A DNA stretch of 64,000 bases from an uncultured Altererythrobacter sp. Its GTDB lineage: Bacteria; Pseudomonadota; Alphaproteobacteria; Sphingomonadales; Sphingomonadaceae. The notes below the pieces were generated by a model. That model was not told where the DNA came from and did not search any database. It was given only the letters and a program-made list of their open reading frames with translations. The stretch spans positions 7,400 through 71,399 of the forward strand of contig CAMPIX010000012.1 in NCBI GenBank assembly GCA_946886565.1, in the 5' to 3' direction. The translations under genes were made by a program, and so were the position numbers. This document shows positions 8,931 to 16,759 of the stretch, one piece after another; within the stretch, counting starts at the first letter, position 1; every line of letters starts with the position of its first letter.

Positions 8931-9025
8931 GCGCGCCGCGCGCCCGCCGTCGAAGGCGAGCGCGATTTCTTCGTGGGTGCCGCCGCCGATCGTGGGGCAG
9001 GGCCAGGTCTTGAACGTGCGCCCGG

Positions 9026-9307
9026 TCAGCTTTCGACCACTTTCGCCTCGGCGAAGGCGAGCAGCCCGCCGTAGGTCTCGAGCATTTCGCCGTCGACGTC
9101 GTCATCCTCGATCACGATGCCGAGGCGATCCTCCATCTCGGTCAGCAGACCCGCGACCGCCATCGAATCGAGTTCAGGAAGATGGCCGAACAGCCCGGTA
9201 TCGTTGTGAAATCCCTCGAGCCGCGAACCATCGAGCCCGAGCACGTCGCCGAGAATGGCGCGCAACTTCGAGTCGATCTCACTGCGGCTAGGCGCAAGAT
9301 TGCTCAT
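9026..9307 (-). CDS. Acyl carrier protein of the exosortase A locus
   Basis: A 93-residue acyl carrier protein. The phosphopantetheine attachment site is Ser48 in LPELDSMAVAGLL, followed by the acidic helix EDRLGIVIEDDDVDG. It is distinct from a housekeeping AcpP by its position within the XrtA locus, next to an acyl-CoA ligase-like protein and a PLP decarboxylase on the opposite strand; the three are usually found together in such loci. The start at 9307 gives a normal N-terminus (MSNLAPSRSEID); an upstream in-frame start exists but adds nothing family-like. Confidence 0.9.
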   Translation of the reverse strand: MSNLAPSRSEIDSKLRAILGDVLGLDGSRLEGFHNDTGLFGHLPELDSMAVAGLLTEMEDRLGIVIEDDDVDGEMLETYGGLLAFAEAKVVES

Positions 9308-9343
9308 GCCCGGCAAATTCCCCTGCAATTCAGCGCGCCGCAC

Positions 9344-10360
9344 TTACCCGCGCCCGAACGAGCGCGCAAGGCGGCGGAGGGCGTGCTTCGCGAGCGGCGG
9401 CCAGGCGCGGGGCTGGCGCGGATCGAGGCAATCGAGGCGATAGCGCGGGCGCACCTGCTCCATCCAGTCGGTCTTGTAGGCGTCGTTGCCGGTGCCGAAA
9501 TCGACCAGCGAGACCCGGTCGCGGTCGATAACGTGCTCGAACAGCGCGGCGGTGAGCGTGGTCCCGGCCGAGAGATCCTTGCGCGCATCGAGATGCGCGA
9601 GCTTGTGGATGTAGGCGGTGCCGTGCTCGACGGTCCAGAACTGGGCGGCGACCGGCTCGCCGTCCGCGCGCGCGACCGCGAGGCGGATGCGGCCCGCCGC
9701 GCCCTCGGCCTCGGCAAAGCGGCGGAGGAGCGCCGGGTCGCCCTCCTCGGGCTTCCAGCTTTCGGCATAGATCGCCTCGTAGGCGGCCCAGTCGGCGGCG
9801 TGGAAGCGGTCGCGGATCGCGACCTCGACCTTTTTCGCCTTGCGCTTGAGCGTGGTGCGCATCCGGCCGGGGCGCGCGGCCCAATAAGCGGCGAAGCTGC
9901 GGCCGTTCACTTCGAGCACGTGGTTGTGGTCGCACTGTTCGCGCGCGACGCGCCAGCCGCCTTCGCGGAACGCGCGTTCGAGGCGGGTGGCCGAGCCGTC
10001 CTCGTCGGGCAGGGGCCAGAGGGTGACGCGGTGCGTTTGCCGCCGCAGATCGCGAGCGAGCGCGGCGAGCAGGCTGTCACCTACCGGTCCCTCGGACGCG
10101 AGCGGGCGCCAGGTGAAACTGTACCAGTTGCGCAAGGGCTCGAGCCGTGTGTTGGCGCGGGTGAGGGCGAGTGCCGCTTGCTCGTCGCCTTCCCGGGCCA
10201 GCGCGAGCAGCGGCTTCGCGCCGGCCTCGGCCAGCAAGGCGAACCATTCGGCGCTCTCGAACGGCGAGGGCGCGCGCGCGATCGTCCCTTGCAAGACGTT
10301 AACCCTGTCGTGATAGCTGGCGGCGATCACAGCGAAACGCTCATCCTTCGAAAGTCCCAT
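9344..10360 (-). CDS. GNAT/FemAB-like acyltransferase of the exosortase A locus
   Basis: A 338-residue protein with the BioF2-like GNAT fold (Acetyltransf_6 type). Recognisable parts are RPGRMRTTLKRKAKKVEV, the segment YAESWKPEEGDPALL and the acyl-CoA region near the C-terminus with FGTGNDAYKTDW. In XrtA loci such proteins are thought to transfer acyl or aminoacyl groups during polymer precursor assembly (family knowledge; substrate unknown). It heads the minus-strand operon followed by ACP and the two hydrolases. Its ATG at 10360 shares two bases with the divergent ATG at 10359; in-frame alternatives include a GTG at 10330. Confidence 0.8.
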   Translation of the reverse strand: MGLSKDERFAVIAASYHDRVNVLQGTIARAPSPFESAEWFALLAEAGAKPLLALAREGDEQAALALTRANTRLEPLRNWYSFTWRPLASEGPVGDSLLAALARDLRRQTHRVTLWPLPDEDGSATRLERAFREGGWRVAREQCDHNHVLEVNGRSFAAYWAARPGRMRTTLKRKAKKVEVAIRDRFHAADWAAYEAIYAESWKPEEGDPALLRRFAEAEGAAGRIRLAVARADGEPVAAQFWTVEHGTAYIHKLAHLDARKDLSAGTTLTAALFEHVIDRDRVSLVDFGTGNDAYKTDWMEQVRPRYRLDCLDPRQPRAWPPLAKHALRRLARSFGRG

Positions 10361-11885
10361 GCCGCACGCACCCGATCCGACTCCCCGGCCGCTCGACCAT
10401 CTTGCCGAACGCGGCGAGCCCGGGGCGCCCGCGCTGGTGCTGCGCGAGCGCACGCTTAGCCATCAAGACTTAAGAACCCGTGTCGCGCGGATGGCGGCAT
10501 GGCTGCAGGGCCGGGTTTCCGAGCAGGGGGCGCGGGTGGCGAGTTGGGCGGCGAAGGGAGAGCTGACCTGCCTGCTGCCGCTCGCCTGCGCGCGTGCCGG
10601 GCTGGTGCACGTGCCGGTCAACCCGCTGCTCAAGCGCGCGCAGGTCGCGCATATCCTCGCCGACAGCGGCGCGCGGCTGCTGGTAGGGACCGAGGCGCGG
10701 CTCGCGACGCTGGAGAATGGCGATCTGCCGGCGGACTGCACGGCGCTGGTCGAGGATGCGGCGCTTGCGGACCTCGAAAGTTTCGAGGGTGCGCTCGGGC
10801 CGTCGCAGGCCGATCCCGACGAGCTTGCGGCGATCCTCTACACCAGCGGCTCGACCGGGCGGCCCAAGGGGGTGATGCTGAGCCACGCCAACATGTGGCT
10901 CGGTGCGGCGAGCGTCTCGCACTACCTCGGGATCGAAAGCGACGACGTCACGCTGGCGGTGCTGCCGCTGTCCTTCGACTACGGGCAGAACCAGTTGCTC
11001 AATTCGTGGTACGCCGGCGCCTGCGTGGTGCCGCTCGACTATCTCTTCCCGCGCGACGTCGCGAAGGCCTGCGCGCGGCATGGCGTCACGACGCTCGCCG
11101 CGGTGCCGCCGCTGTGGGTGCAGCTGACCGAGATCGACTGGCCGGCGGAGGCGGTGATGCCGGTGCGGCGGCTGACCAACACCGGCGGCGCGCTGACGGT
11201 CGATCTGGTGCGAGATTTGCGCCGTATCTTCCCGCAGGCGCGGCTTTTTCCGATGTACGGGCTGACCGAGGCGTTCCGCTCGACCTATCTCGATCCCACG
11301 CTGGTCGACAGCCACCCTACCTCGATGGGCAGGGCGATTCCTTTCGCCGAGATTCTCGTGATCGGCGACGACGGCATGGTGACCGCAGACGGCGAGGAGG
11401 GCGAGCTGGTCCACTGCGGCCCGCTGGTGGCGCAGGGCTATTGGCAGGACGAGGGCCGCACCGCCGAGCGGTTCAAGCCCGCGCCCGCGCAGTCGCGCTA
11501 TGGCGGCACGGCGGTATGGTCGGGCGACCGGGTGCGGCGGGACGGGCAGGGTCTGCTCTATTTCGTCGGGCGGCGCGACGCGATGATCAAGAGCGCAGGC
11601 AACCGCATCAGCCCGCAGGAGATCGAGGATGCGGCGATCGCGACCGGGCTGGTCGCCGAGGCGGTCGCGGTCGGGGTGCCCGACGAGCGGTTGGGCCAGG
11701 CGGTCCATCTGGTGACGCGCGCGGCGGCGGGCGCGACCGATCCGGAGGAGCGGCTGCCCAAGGCATTGGCGAGGGGCCTGCCCAATTTCATGCAACCCCA
11801 GACTATCCACTGGCGCGAGACGCTGCCGGTCAATCCCAACGGCAAGCTCGACCGCGCCGCGATCGCGCGCGAGTTGACGGCATGA
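10359..11885 (+). CDS. Acyl-CoA ligase (AMP-forming), exosortase A system-associated
   Basis: An ANL-superfamily adenylating enzyme of 508 residues (TIGR03098-like). The AMP-binding loop LYTSGSTGRPKGVMLSH, the MYGLTEAFRSTYLDP motif, SGDRVRRDGQGLLYFVGR and the C-terminal NPNGKLDR catalytic lysine are all present, so it should be active. It probably activates an acyl or amino-acyl substrate and loads the ACP encoded on the opposite strand (inference from family and neighbours). It ends in an ATGA overlap with the decarboxylase, so the two are coupled. Its start codon overlaps that of the divergent acyltransferase, so any promoter must lie inside that gene. Confidence 0.92.
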   Translation: MPHAPDPTPRPLDHLAERGEPGAPALVLRERTLSHQDLRTRVARMAAWLQGRVSEQGARVASWAAKGELTCLLPLACARAGLVHVPVNPLLKRAQVAHILADSGARLLVGTEARLATLENGDLPADCTALVEDAALADLESFEGALGPSQADPDELAAILYTSGSTGRPKGVMLSHANMWLGAASVSHYLGIESDDVTLAVLPLSFDYGQNQLLNSWYAGACVVPLDYLFPRDVAKACARHGVTTLAAVPPLWVQLTEIDWPAEAVMPVRRLTNTGGALTVDLVRDLRRIFPQARLFPMYGLTEAFRSTYLDPTLVDSHPTSMGRAIPFAEILVIGDDGMVTADGEEGELVHCGPLVAQGYWQDEGRTAERFKPAPAQSRYGGTAVWSGDRVRRDGQGLLYFVGRRDAMIKSAGNRISPQEIEDAAIATGLVAEAVAVGVPDERLGQAVHLVTRAAAGATDPEERLPKALARGLPNFMQPQTIHWRETLPVNPNGKLDRAAIARELTA

Positions 11886-13108
11886 AGCCGCTCGGACCCA
11901 TTCCTGCCGGCTACCCTGCACTCGAGGGCGAACTCGCGGTCGGCGGGCGCAAGGCGAGCGATCTCGTCGCCGAAGCCGGCGGGACGCCGCTGTTCGTCTA
12001 TTCGCGCGAGCTGTTGCGCCAGCGGGTCGCGGCGCTGCGCGAGACCATGCCCGCGCGGCTCAAGCTCCATTTCGCGATCAAGGCCAATCCGTACCGGCCG
12101 GTGCTCGAGTTCATGGCCGGGCTGGTCGACGGGTTCGACGTCGCTTCGGCGGGAGAGCTGGCGATGGTCCGCGCGGCGGGGATCGAGGCGTCCCTGGTCA
12201 GCTTCGCCGGCCCCGGCAAACGCGACGAGGAGATCGAGGCAGCGATTTCAGCTGGTTGTACGATCAACCTCGAATCGGAAGGTGAGGCGCGCCGCGCGCT
12301 TGCGATCGGCGACCGGCTGGGCGTCCGGCCCCGGCTGGCGATCCGGGTGAACCCCTCGTTCGAGCTGCGCGGCTCGGGGATGAAGATGGGCGGCGGGGCC
12401 AAGCAGTTCGGGATCGACGAGGAGCGCGTGCCCGCGCTCGGGCGCGAGGTGATCGCCGCCGGGGCGGAGTGGTTCGGGCTGCATATCTTCACCGGCAGCC
12501 AGGCGCTCGACGCCGAGGCGATTATCGAGACGCAGGCCAACGTGCTCGCGCTGGCCGACCGGCTCGCGGGCGCAATCGGCGCGCCGCTGCCCAGGCTCAA
12601 CATGGGCGGCGGGTTCGGCATACCCTATTTCAACGGCGATACCCCGCTCGACATCGGCGCGATCGGCGCCGCGCTGGAGGAGCGGTTCGCGAAACTCCCG
12701 GCGAGCCTCGCCGAGACCGAGCTGTGCATCGAGCTGGGCCGCTATCTCGCGGGAGAAGCGGGGGTCTATCTGACCCGGATCGTCGACCGCAAGGAGAGCC
12801 ACGGGCAGACCTTCCTCATCACCGACGGCGGTCTGCACCACCAGCTCGCCGCCTCGGGCAATTTCGGCACCGTGGTGCGGCGCAACTATCCGCTGGCGAT
12901 CGCCACGCGCTTCGACGCCGCGCCCGAGGAAGAGGCGAACGTCGTCGGCTGCCTGTGCACCCCGCTCGACCGGCTGGCCGATCAGGCGCATCTGCCGCGC
13001 GCCGAGGCGGGCGATCTCGTCGCGGTGTTCTGCGCCGGAGCCTACGGCGCGAGCGCCTCGCCCGTGAATTTCCTCGGCCACGGCCCGGCTCGCGAGATGC
13101 TGGTGTAA
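11882..13108 (+). CDS. PLP-dependent decarboxylase, exosortase A system-associated
   Basis: A fold-III PLP enzyme of 408 residues related to diaminopimelate/ornithine decarboxylase (TIGR03099-like). The PLP lysine is Lys67 in LHFAIKANPY; the glycine-rich phosphate site is MGGGFGIPYF, and the C-terminal active-site segment is GCLCTPLDRLADQ followed by FCAGAYGASASPVNFLGH. It overlaps the ligase stop as ATGA. In XrtA loci this enzyme is always close to the ligase and ACP and is presumed to make a decarboxylated amino-acid unit for the surface polymer; the substrate is unknown. Confidence 0.92.
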   Translation: MKPLGPIPAGYPALEGELAVGGRKASDLVAEAGGTPLFVYSRELLRQRVAALRETMPARLKLHFAIKANPYRPVLEFMAGLVDGFDVASAGELAMVRAAGIEASLVSFAGPGKRDEEIEAAISAGCTINLESEGEARRALAIGDRLGVRPRLAIRVNPSFELRGSGMKMGGGAKQFGIDEERVPALGREVIAAGAEWFGLHIFTGSQALDAEAIIETQANVLALADRLAGAIGAPLPRLNMGGGFGIPYFNGDTPLDIGAIGAALEERFAKLPASLAETELCIELGRYLAGEAGVYLTRIVDRKESHGQTFLITDGGLHHQLAASGNFGTVVRRNYPLAIATRFDAAPEEEANVVGCLCTPLDRLADQAHLPRAEAGDLVAVFCAGAYGASASPVNFLGHGPAREMLV

Positions 13109-13144
13109 GCGGCAGCATCGGCATTTGGGCGTTGGAGGCCATCC

Positions 13145-13272
13145 GATCCTCCCCCGAAGGGGGAGGGGGACCGCCGCCGTAGGCGGTGGTGGAGGGGTGT
13201 CCCGCTCTCGATAGGGCAACACCCCTCCGTCAGCCGCTACGCGGCCGCCACCTCCCCTTGCAGGGGAGGATC
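13145..13272. repeat. Long inverted repeat, family A copy 1
   Basis: An imperfect palindrome of about 128 bases: outer arms GATCCTCCCC and GGGGAGGATC, inner arms GGAGGGGTGT and ACACCCCTCC, each arm with its own small hairpin. A close copy lies at 63352-63477. It lies between the decarboxylase and the export-protein gene. The rest of the gap (13273-13516) holds no gene; it contains a TTGATA hexamer at 13307 and a TTAACC at 13326, but I could not define a convincing promoter. Confidence 0.85.
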
Positions 13273-13516
13273 GGGTGGCCGCTGGCCTTAGTGACCGGTC
13301 TGAACGTTGATACGCCCAAGCTCCGTTAACCTTTGGCCACGCGCCGTCCCATCGCGGGACCGCGTGCGATCGGGCGGCAAAGACTAACAGTATGTTCACC
13401 CTTTTCGGCGAGGAAGTGCCCGTGTGAATCGCGGGTGCGAAAGGCGAGGTCAGCTCCTCCCTGCCGCATGTCGTGCCCGCAGGACAGGCCCGAACAACCG
13501 GCAAGGACGTGCAAAG

Positions 13517-14161
13517 ATGCCCACCGCCCGACTTCCCCTCGCATTCGCCGGCAGCGCGCTCGCCGCATTGTCTCTCGCAGGCTGCGCCGGCGGCGGCGGC
13601 GCGCAGCTGCCCCCGGCCTCGTTCGTGGCGATGCAGGAAGGGCCGGGCGAGGAATACGTCATCGGCCCGCTCGACGAGTTGACGATCCACGTCTGGCGCA
13701 ACCCCGAGCTCGGCGCGGAGAAGATCCAGGTCCGCCCCGACGGTCGCATCACCACCCCGCTGGTCGCCGACATGCCCGCGGTCGGCAAGACCCCGGCGAT
13801 GCTGGCCGAGGACATCCGCCTGCAGCTTTCGCAATATATCGAGGAGCCGCTGGTCTCGGTGATCGTGACCGGCTTTGCCGGCACCTTCAGCCAGCAGATC
13901 CGGATCGTCGGCGCGACCGAGCAGCCGGCTTCGATCCCCTATCGCGCGAACATGACGGTGCTCGACGCGATGATCGCGGTCGGCGGGATGAGCGAGTTCG
14001 CCGCGGGCAACCGCGCCAAGCTGATCCGCTTCGACAAGCAGGCCGGGCGCCAGCGCGAATACGCGCTGCGGCTGGGCGACCTGCTGAAGGAAGGCGACAG
14101 CAAGGCCAACGTGATGCTCGAGCCGGGCGACGTGATCATCATCCCCGAAAGCATGTTCTGA
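13517..14161 (+). CDS. XrtA-system exopolysaccharide export protein (Wza-like lipoprotein)
   Basis: A 214-residue polysaccharide export protein (TIGR03027-like). The signal ends in LSLAGC with Cys23 as lipidation site, so it should sit in the outer membrane. The Poly_export domain starts at EEYVIGPLDELTIHVWRNPE, and a SLBB-like segment follows (QIRIVGATEQPASIPYRANM, LEPGDVIIIPESMF). It should form the periplasmic/outer-membrane part of the export channel with the chain-length protein 16 bases downstream. The ATG at 13517 follows AAGGACGTGCAAAG; the frame is open upstream but the signal peptide fixes this start. Confidence 0.92.
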   Translation: MPTARLPLAFAGSALAALSLAGCAGGGGAQLPPASFVAMQEGPGEEYVIGPLDELTIHVWRNPELGAEKIQVRPDGRITTPLVADMPAVGKTPAMLAEDIRLQLSQYIEEPLVSVIVTGFAGTFSQQIRIVGATEQPASIPYRANMTVLDAMIAVGGMSEFAAGNRAKLIRFDKQAGRQREYALRLGDLLKEGDSKANVMLEPGDVIIIPESMF

Positions 14162-14177
14162 GGAAGGCCGCGCGCAC

Positions 14178-15698
14178 ATGAACGAGGTCTTCGAGGAACT
14201 GCAGGCGGCGCTGCATTCGGCCTGGCACCGGCGCTGGCTGGTGCTCGCGGTCGCGTGGGGCGTGTGCGTCGCGGGCTGGCTCGCGGTGGCGATGATCCCC
14301 AACACCTACGAATCGAAGGCCCGCGTCTTCGTCCAGCTCGACGACGTGCTGTCGCAGCAGCTCGATATCGCGAGCGCGGGCAAGGACGAGATCGAGCGCG
14401 TGCGCAAGACGCTCGCGAGCTCGGTCAACCTCGAGAAGGTCGTGCGCTCGACCCGGCTCGGCGAAGGCGTGACCACGCCCGGCCAGATGGAGCGCGCGGT
14501 CGCCAGCCTGACCGAGAAGGTCAAGGTCGTCAGCACCGAGGACAACCTGATCGAGATCACCGCGCAGATCGGCAAGTCGAGCCTGTCCGACGCGGAGAAC
14601 GCCGCGCTGGCGCAGGACGTGGTGCAGAAGATGATCGACATTTTCCGCGAAGAGAACATCGCCGGCAGCCGCGGCGAAGTGGCCGAGACGCTGGTGTTCC
14701 TCGACCAGCAGCTCGAAGACCGCAAGCGCGAGCTCGAGGCCGCCGAACAGCGCCGGCTGGCGTTCGAGGCCGAGCACCCCGAGCTGATCGGCGGCACGGC
14801 CACGCTTTCCGCCCGGCTCCAGCAGTTGCGCGGCGAAATGCGCGGGATCGATGCGGATCTCGCAGCGGCGCAAAGCGCGCTCGCGGCGATCGAGGGGCAG
14901 ATCGCGGGCACTTCGCGCACGCTGGTGACGCCCGGCGAAGGCGGCGGCGCGCGCGGCGCGCTGATGCAGGCGCGCTCGCAGCTTGCCGGATTGCAGGCGC
15001 GCGGGCTGACCGACAACCACCCCGACGTGGCCGCGCTCCAGCGTCAGATCGAGCTGCTCGAACGGCAGGCGGCGCGCGAGGGGCCGAACGCGGCCGGGAC
15101 GGTCAATCCCGCCTACAGCTCGCTGGTCGCGATCCGCGCCGAGCGCGATGCCAACGTCCAGGCACTGATGGCGCGCAAGGCGGCGCTCCAGGCGGACCTC
15201 ACCGGAATGATGGCGAGCCAGGCGGACGAGCCCGCGGTGGCGGCCGAAGCCAACCGCATCAGCCGCGACTACGAGGTGCTCAAGAGCAAGTACGACGAAC
15301 TGCTGCAAGCCCGCGAGGAGATGCAGTTGCGCGGGCAGGTGCAGAGCGAGCGCAGCTCGTTCACCTTCGAGGTGATCGATCCGCCCACGACGCCGCGCGC
15401 ACCCGCCGCGCCGAACCGCCCGATCCTGCTGATCGGGGTGCTGATCCTCGGCATCGGGGCGGGTGTGGGCGCGGCCTTCGCGATCGGCCAGGTGCGCTCG
15501 ACTTTCGCCACCGGGGCGAAGCTCGAGCGCTCGCTCGGGCTGCCGGTGATCGGCACGATCTCGCACACCTTGACCGAGGCCGGCCGCGCGCTGGCGCGCA
15601 AGCGGATGAAGCTGTTCGCCGGCGGCTGCGCCTCGCTCGTGGGCATGTGCGTGCTGCTGCTGGCGGTCGAGTTCGTCCAGGTCGGCATGGTCGGGTGA
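14178..15698 (+). CDS. XrtA-system polysaccharide chain-length determinant
   Basis: A 506-residue Wzz/PCP-family inner-membrane protein (TIGR03007-like). It has a transmembrane helix near residues 20-38, a long periplasmic coiled-coil region (for example LDQQLEDRKRELEAAEQRR near 185 and LQARGLTDNHPDVAALQRQ near 280), and a second membrane helix near 410-430 preceded by the PCP proline-rich motif PPTTPRAPAAPNRPI. A further hydrophobic stretch closes the protein. It would control chain length together with the kinase encoded 10 bases downstream. Confidence 0.92.
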   Translation: MNEVFEELQAALHSAWHRRWLVLAVAWGVCVAGWLAVAMIPNTYESKARVFVQLDDVLSQQLDIASAGKDEIERVRKTLASSVNLEKVVRSTRLGEGVTTPGQMERAVASLTEKVKVVSTEDNLIEITAQIGKSSLSDAENAALAQDVVQKMIDIFREENIAGSRGEVAETLVFLDQQLEDRKRELEAAEQRRLAFEAEHPELIGGTATLSARLQQLRGEMRGIDADLAAAQSALAAIEGQIAGTSRTLVTPGEGGGARGALMQARSQLAGLQARGLTDNHPDVAALQRQIELLERQAAREGPNAAGTVNPAYSSLVAIRAERDANVQALMARKAALQADLTGMMASQADEPAVAAEANRISRDYEVLKSKYDELLQAREEMQLRGQVQSERSSFTFEVIDPPTTPRAPAAPNRPILLIGVLILGIGAGVGAAFAIGQVRSTFATGAKLERSLGLPVIGTISHTLTEAGRALARKRMKLFAGGCASLVGMCVLLLAVEFVQVGMVG

Positions 15699-15708
15699 GG
15701 AGAGGGAC

Positions 15709-16755
15709 ATGACCGAACACAAGAAGATCCCCGTCCCGCCTGAAGGCGACAAGCCGAGCTCGCTGCTCGAGCGCGCGAGCGGCGCGTTCGGGTTCGACCC
15801 GTTCAGGCCCGCACCGGTGCCCGATCGCCTGCCCGACGAGGCGATGAAGCGCGCCAAGGTGCGGCGCGCCGAACCGGAGCCGCAGGCCGCACCTGCGCCT
15901 GCACCCGCAGCGCCTCCGGCTCCGGAGCCGGCGGTGGAGGTGCAGGCAGAAGCGCCGCGCGCGAGCTTGCCCGCCGCGGTTCCCCCGTCGCAGGTGACGA
16001 TCGAGCGCCAGGTCGGCGCGGTCGCCTTGCAGGGCAAGCGCTTCCCGGTCGACCGCGAGCTGCTGCGCGAGCAGGGCCTGATCGTGCCCGACGGTGCGGT
16101 GGGCGCGCTGGTCGAGGAATTCCGCATCGTGAAGCGCCGCGTGCTCGAAAGCGCGCGCGCCGAGGGCACCGCGCTGTCGCGCCGGATCCTCGTCTGCTCG
16201 CCGCATCCGGGCGAGGGCAAGACCTTCTGCGCCAGCAACCTCGCGATCGCGCTCGCCGCCGAGCGCGACAGCGAAGTGCTGCTGATCGACGCCGATTTCG
16301 CCAAGCCCTCGATCCTCTCGACCTTCGGTCTGCCCAAAGGTCCGGGCTTCATGGACTGCCTCGCCAACGAGGACGTGCAGCCCGAAGACCTCGTGATCGG
16401 CACCGATATTCCCGGCCTGTGGGTGCTGCCCGCCGGCAACCACACCAATGCCGACAGCGAGTATCTGGCCAGCCGCAGGACGGGCGAGGTGCTCGACCGG
16501 CTGAGCATGGGTGCGCCGAACCGCGTGCTGATCTTCGATTCGCCGCCCGCGCTCGCGGCCTCGCCCGCCGCCGAGCTGGCCAAGCACGTCGGCCAGGCGA
16601 TCCTCGTCGCGCGCGCCGACGCCACGGCGCAGAGCGCGCTCGAAGACGCGGTGGAGCTGCTCTCGGGCTGTCCGGACATCAAGCTGCTGCTCAACGCGGC
16701 GCACTTCAGCCCGAGCGGGCGGAAGTTCGGAACCTACTATGGGTACGGGGAGTAA
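15709..16755 (+). CDS. XrtA-associated tyrosine-protein kinase (CpsD/CapB type)
   Basis: A 348-residue BY-kinase (TIGR03018-like) that couples to the chain-length protein. Residues 60-100 are a proline/alanine-rich linker. Walker A is HPGEGKT with Lys171, Walker A' is LLIDADFAKPS, and Walker B is VLIFDSPPALAASP. The C-terminus FGTYYGYGE has three tyrosines that could be the autophosphorylated cluster (inference). It overlaps nothing but ends five bases before the next ATG. Phosphorylation is expected to gate polymer synthesis and export. Confidence 0.9.
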   Translation: MTEHKKIPVPPEGDKPSSLLERASGAFGFDPFRPAPVPDRLPDEAMKRAKVRRAEPEPQAAPAPAPAAPPAPEPAVEVQAEAPRASLPAAVPPSQVTIERQVGAVALQGKRFPVDRELLREQGLIVPDGAVGALVEEFRIVKRRVLESARAEGTALSRRILVCSPHPGEGKTFCASNLAIALAAERDSEVLLIDADFAKPSILSTFGLPKGPGFMDCLANEDVQPEDLVIGTDIPGLWVLPAGNHTNADSEYLASRRTGEVLDRLSMGAPNRVLIFDSPPALAASPAAELAKHVGQAILVARADATAQSALEDAVELLSGCPDIKLLLNAAHFSPSGRKFGTYYGYGE

Positions 16756-16759
16756 CCCG

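Noticed and set aside
13273..13516. TTAACC at 13326 as a CtrA binding site and TTGATA at 13307 as a promoter
   Set aside because: Only a half-site is present without the second TTAA, and no well-spaced -10 box follows; too weak to list as a regulatory site.
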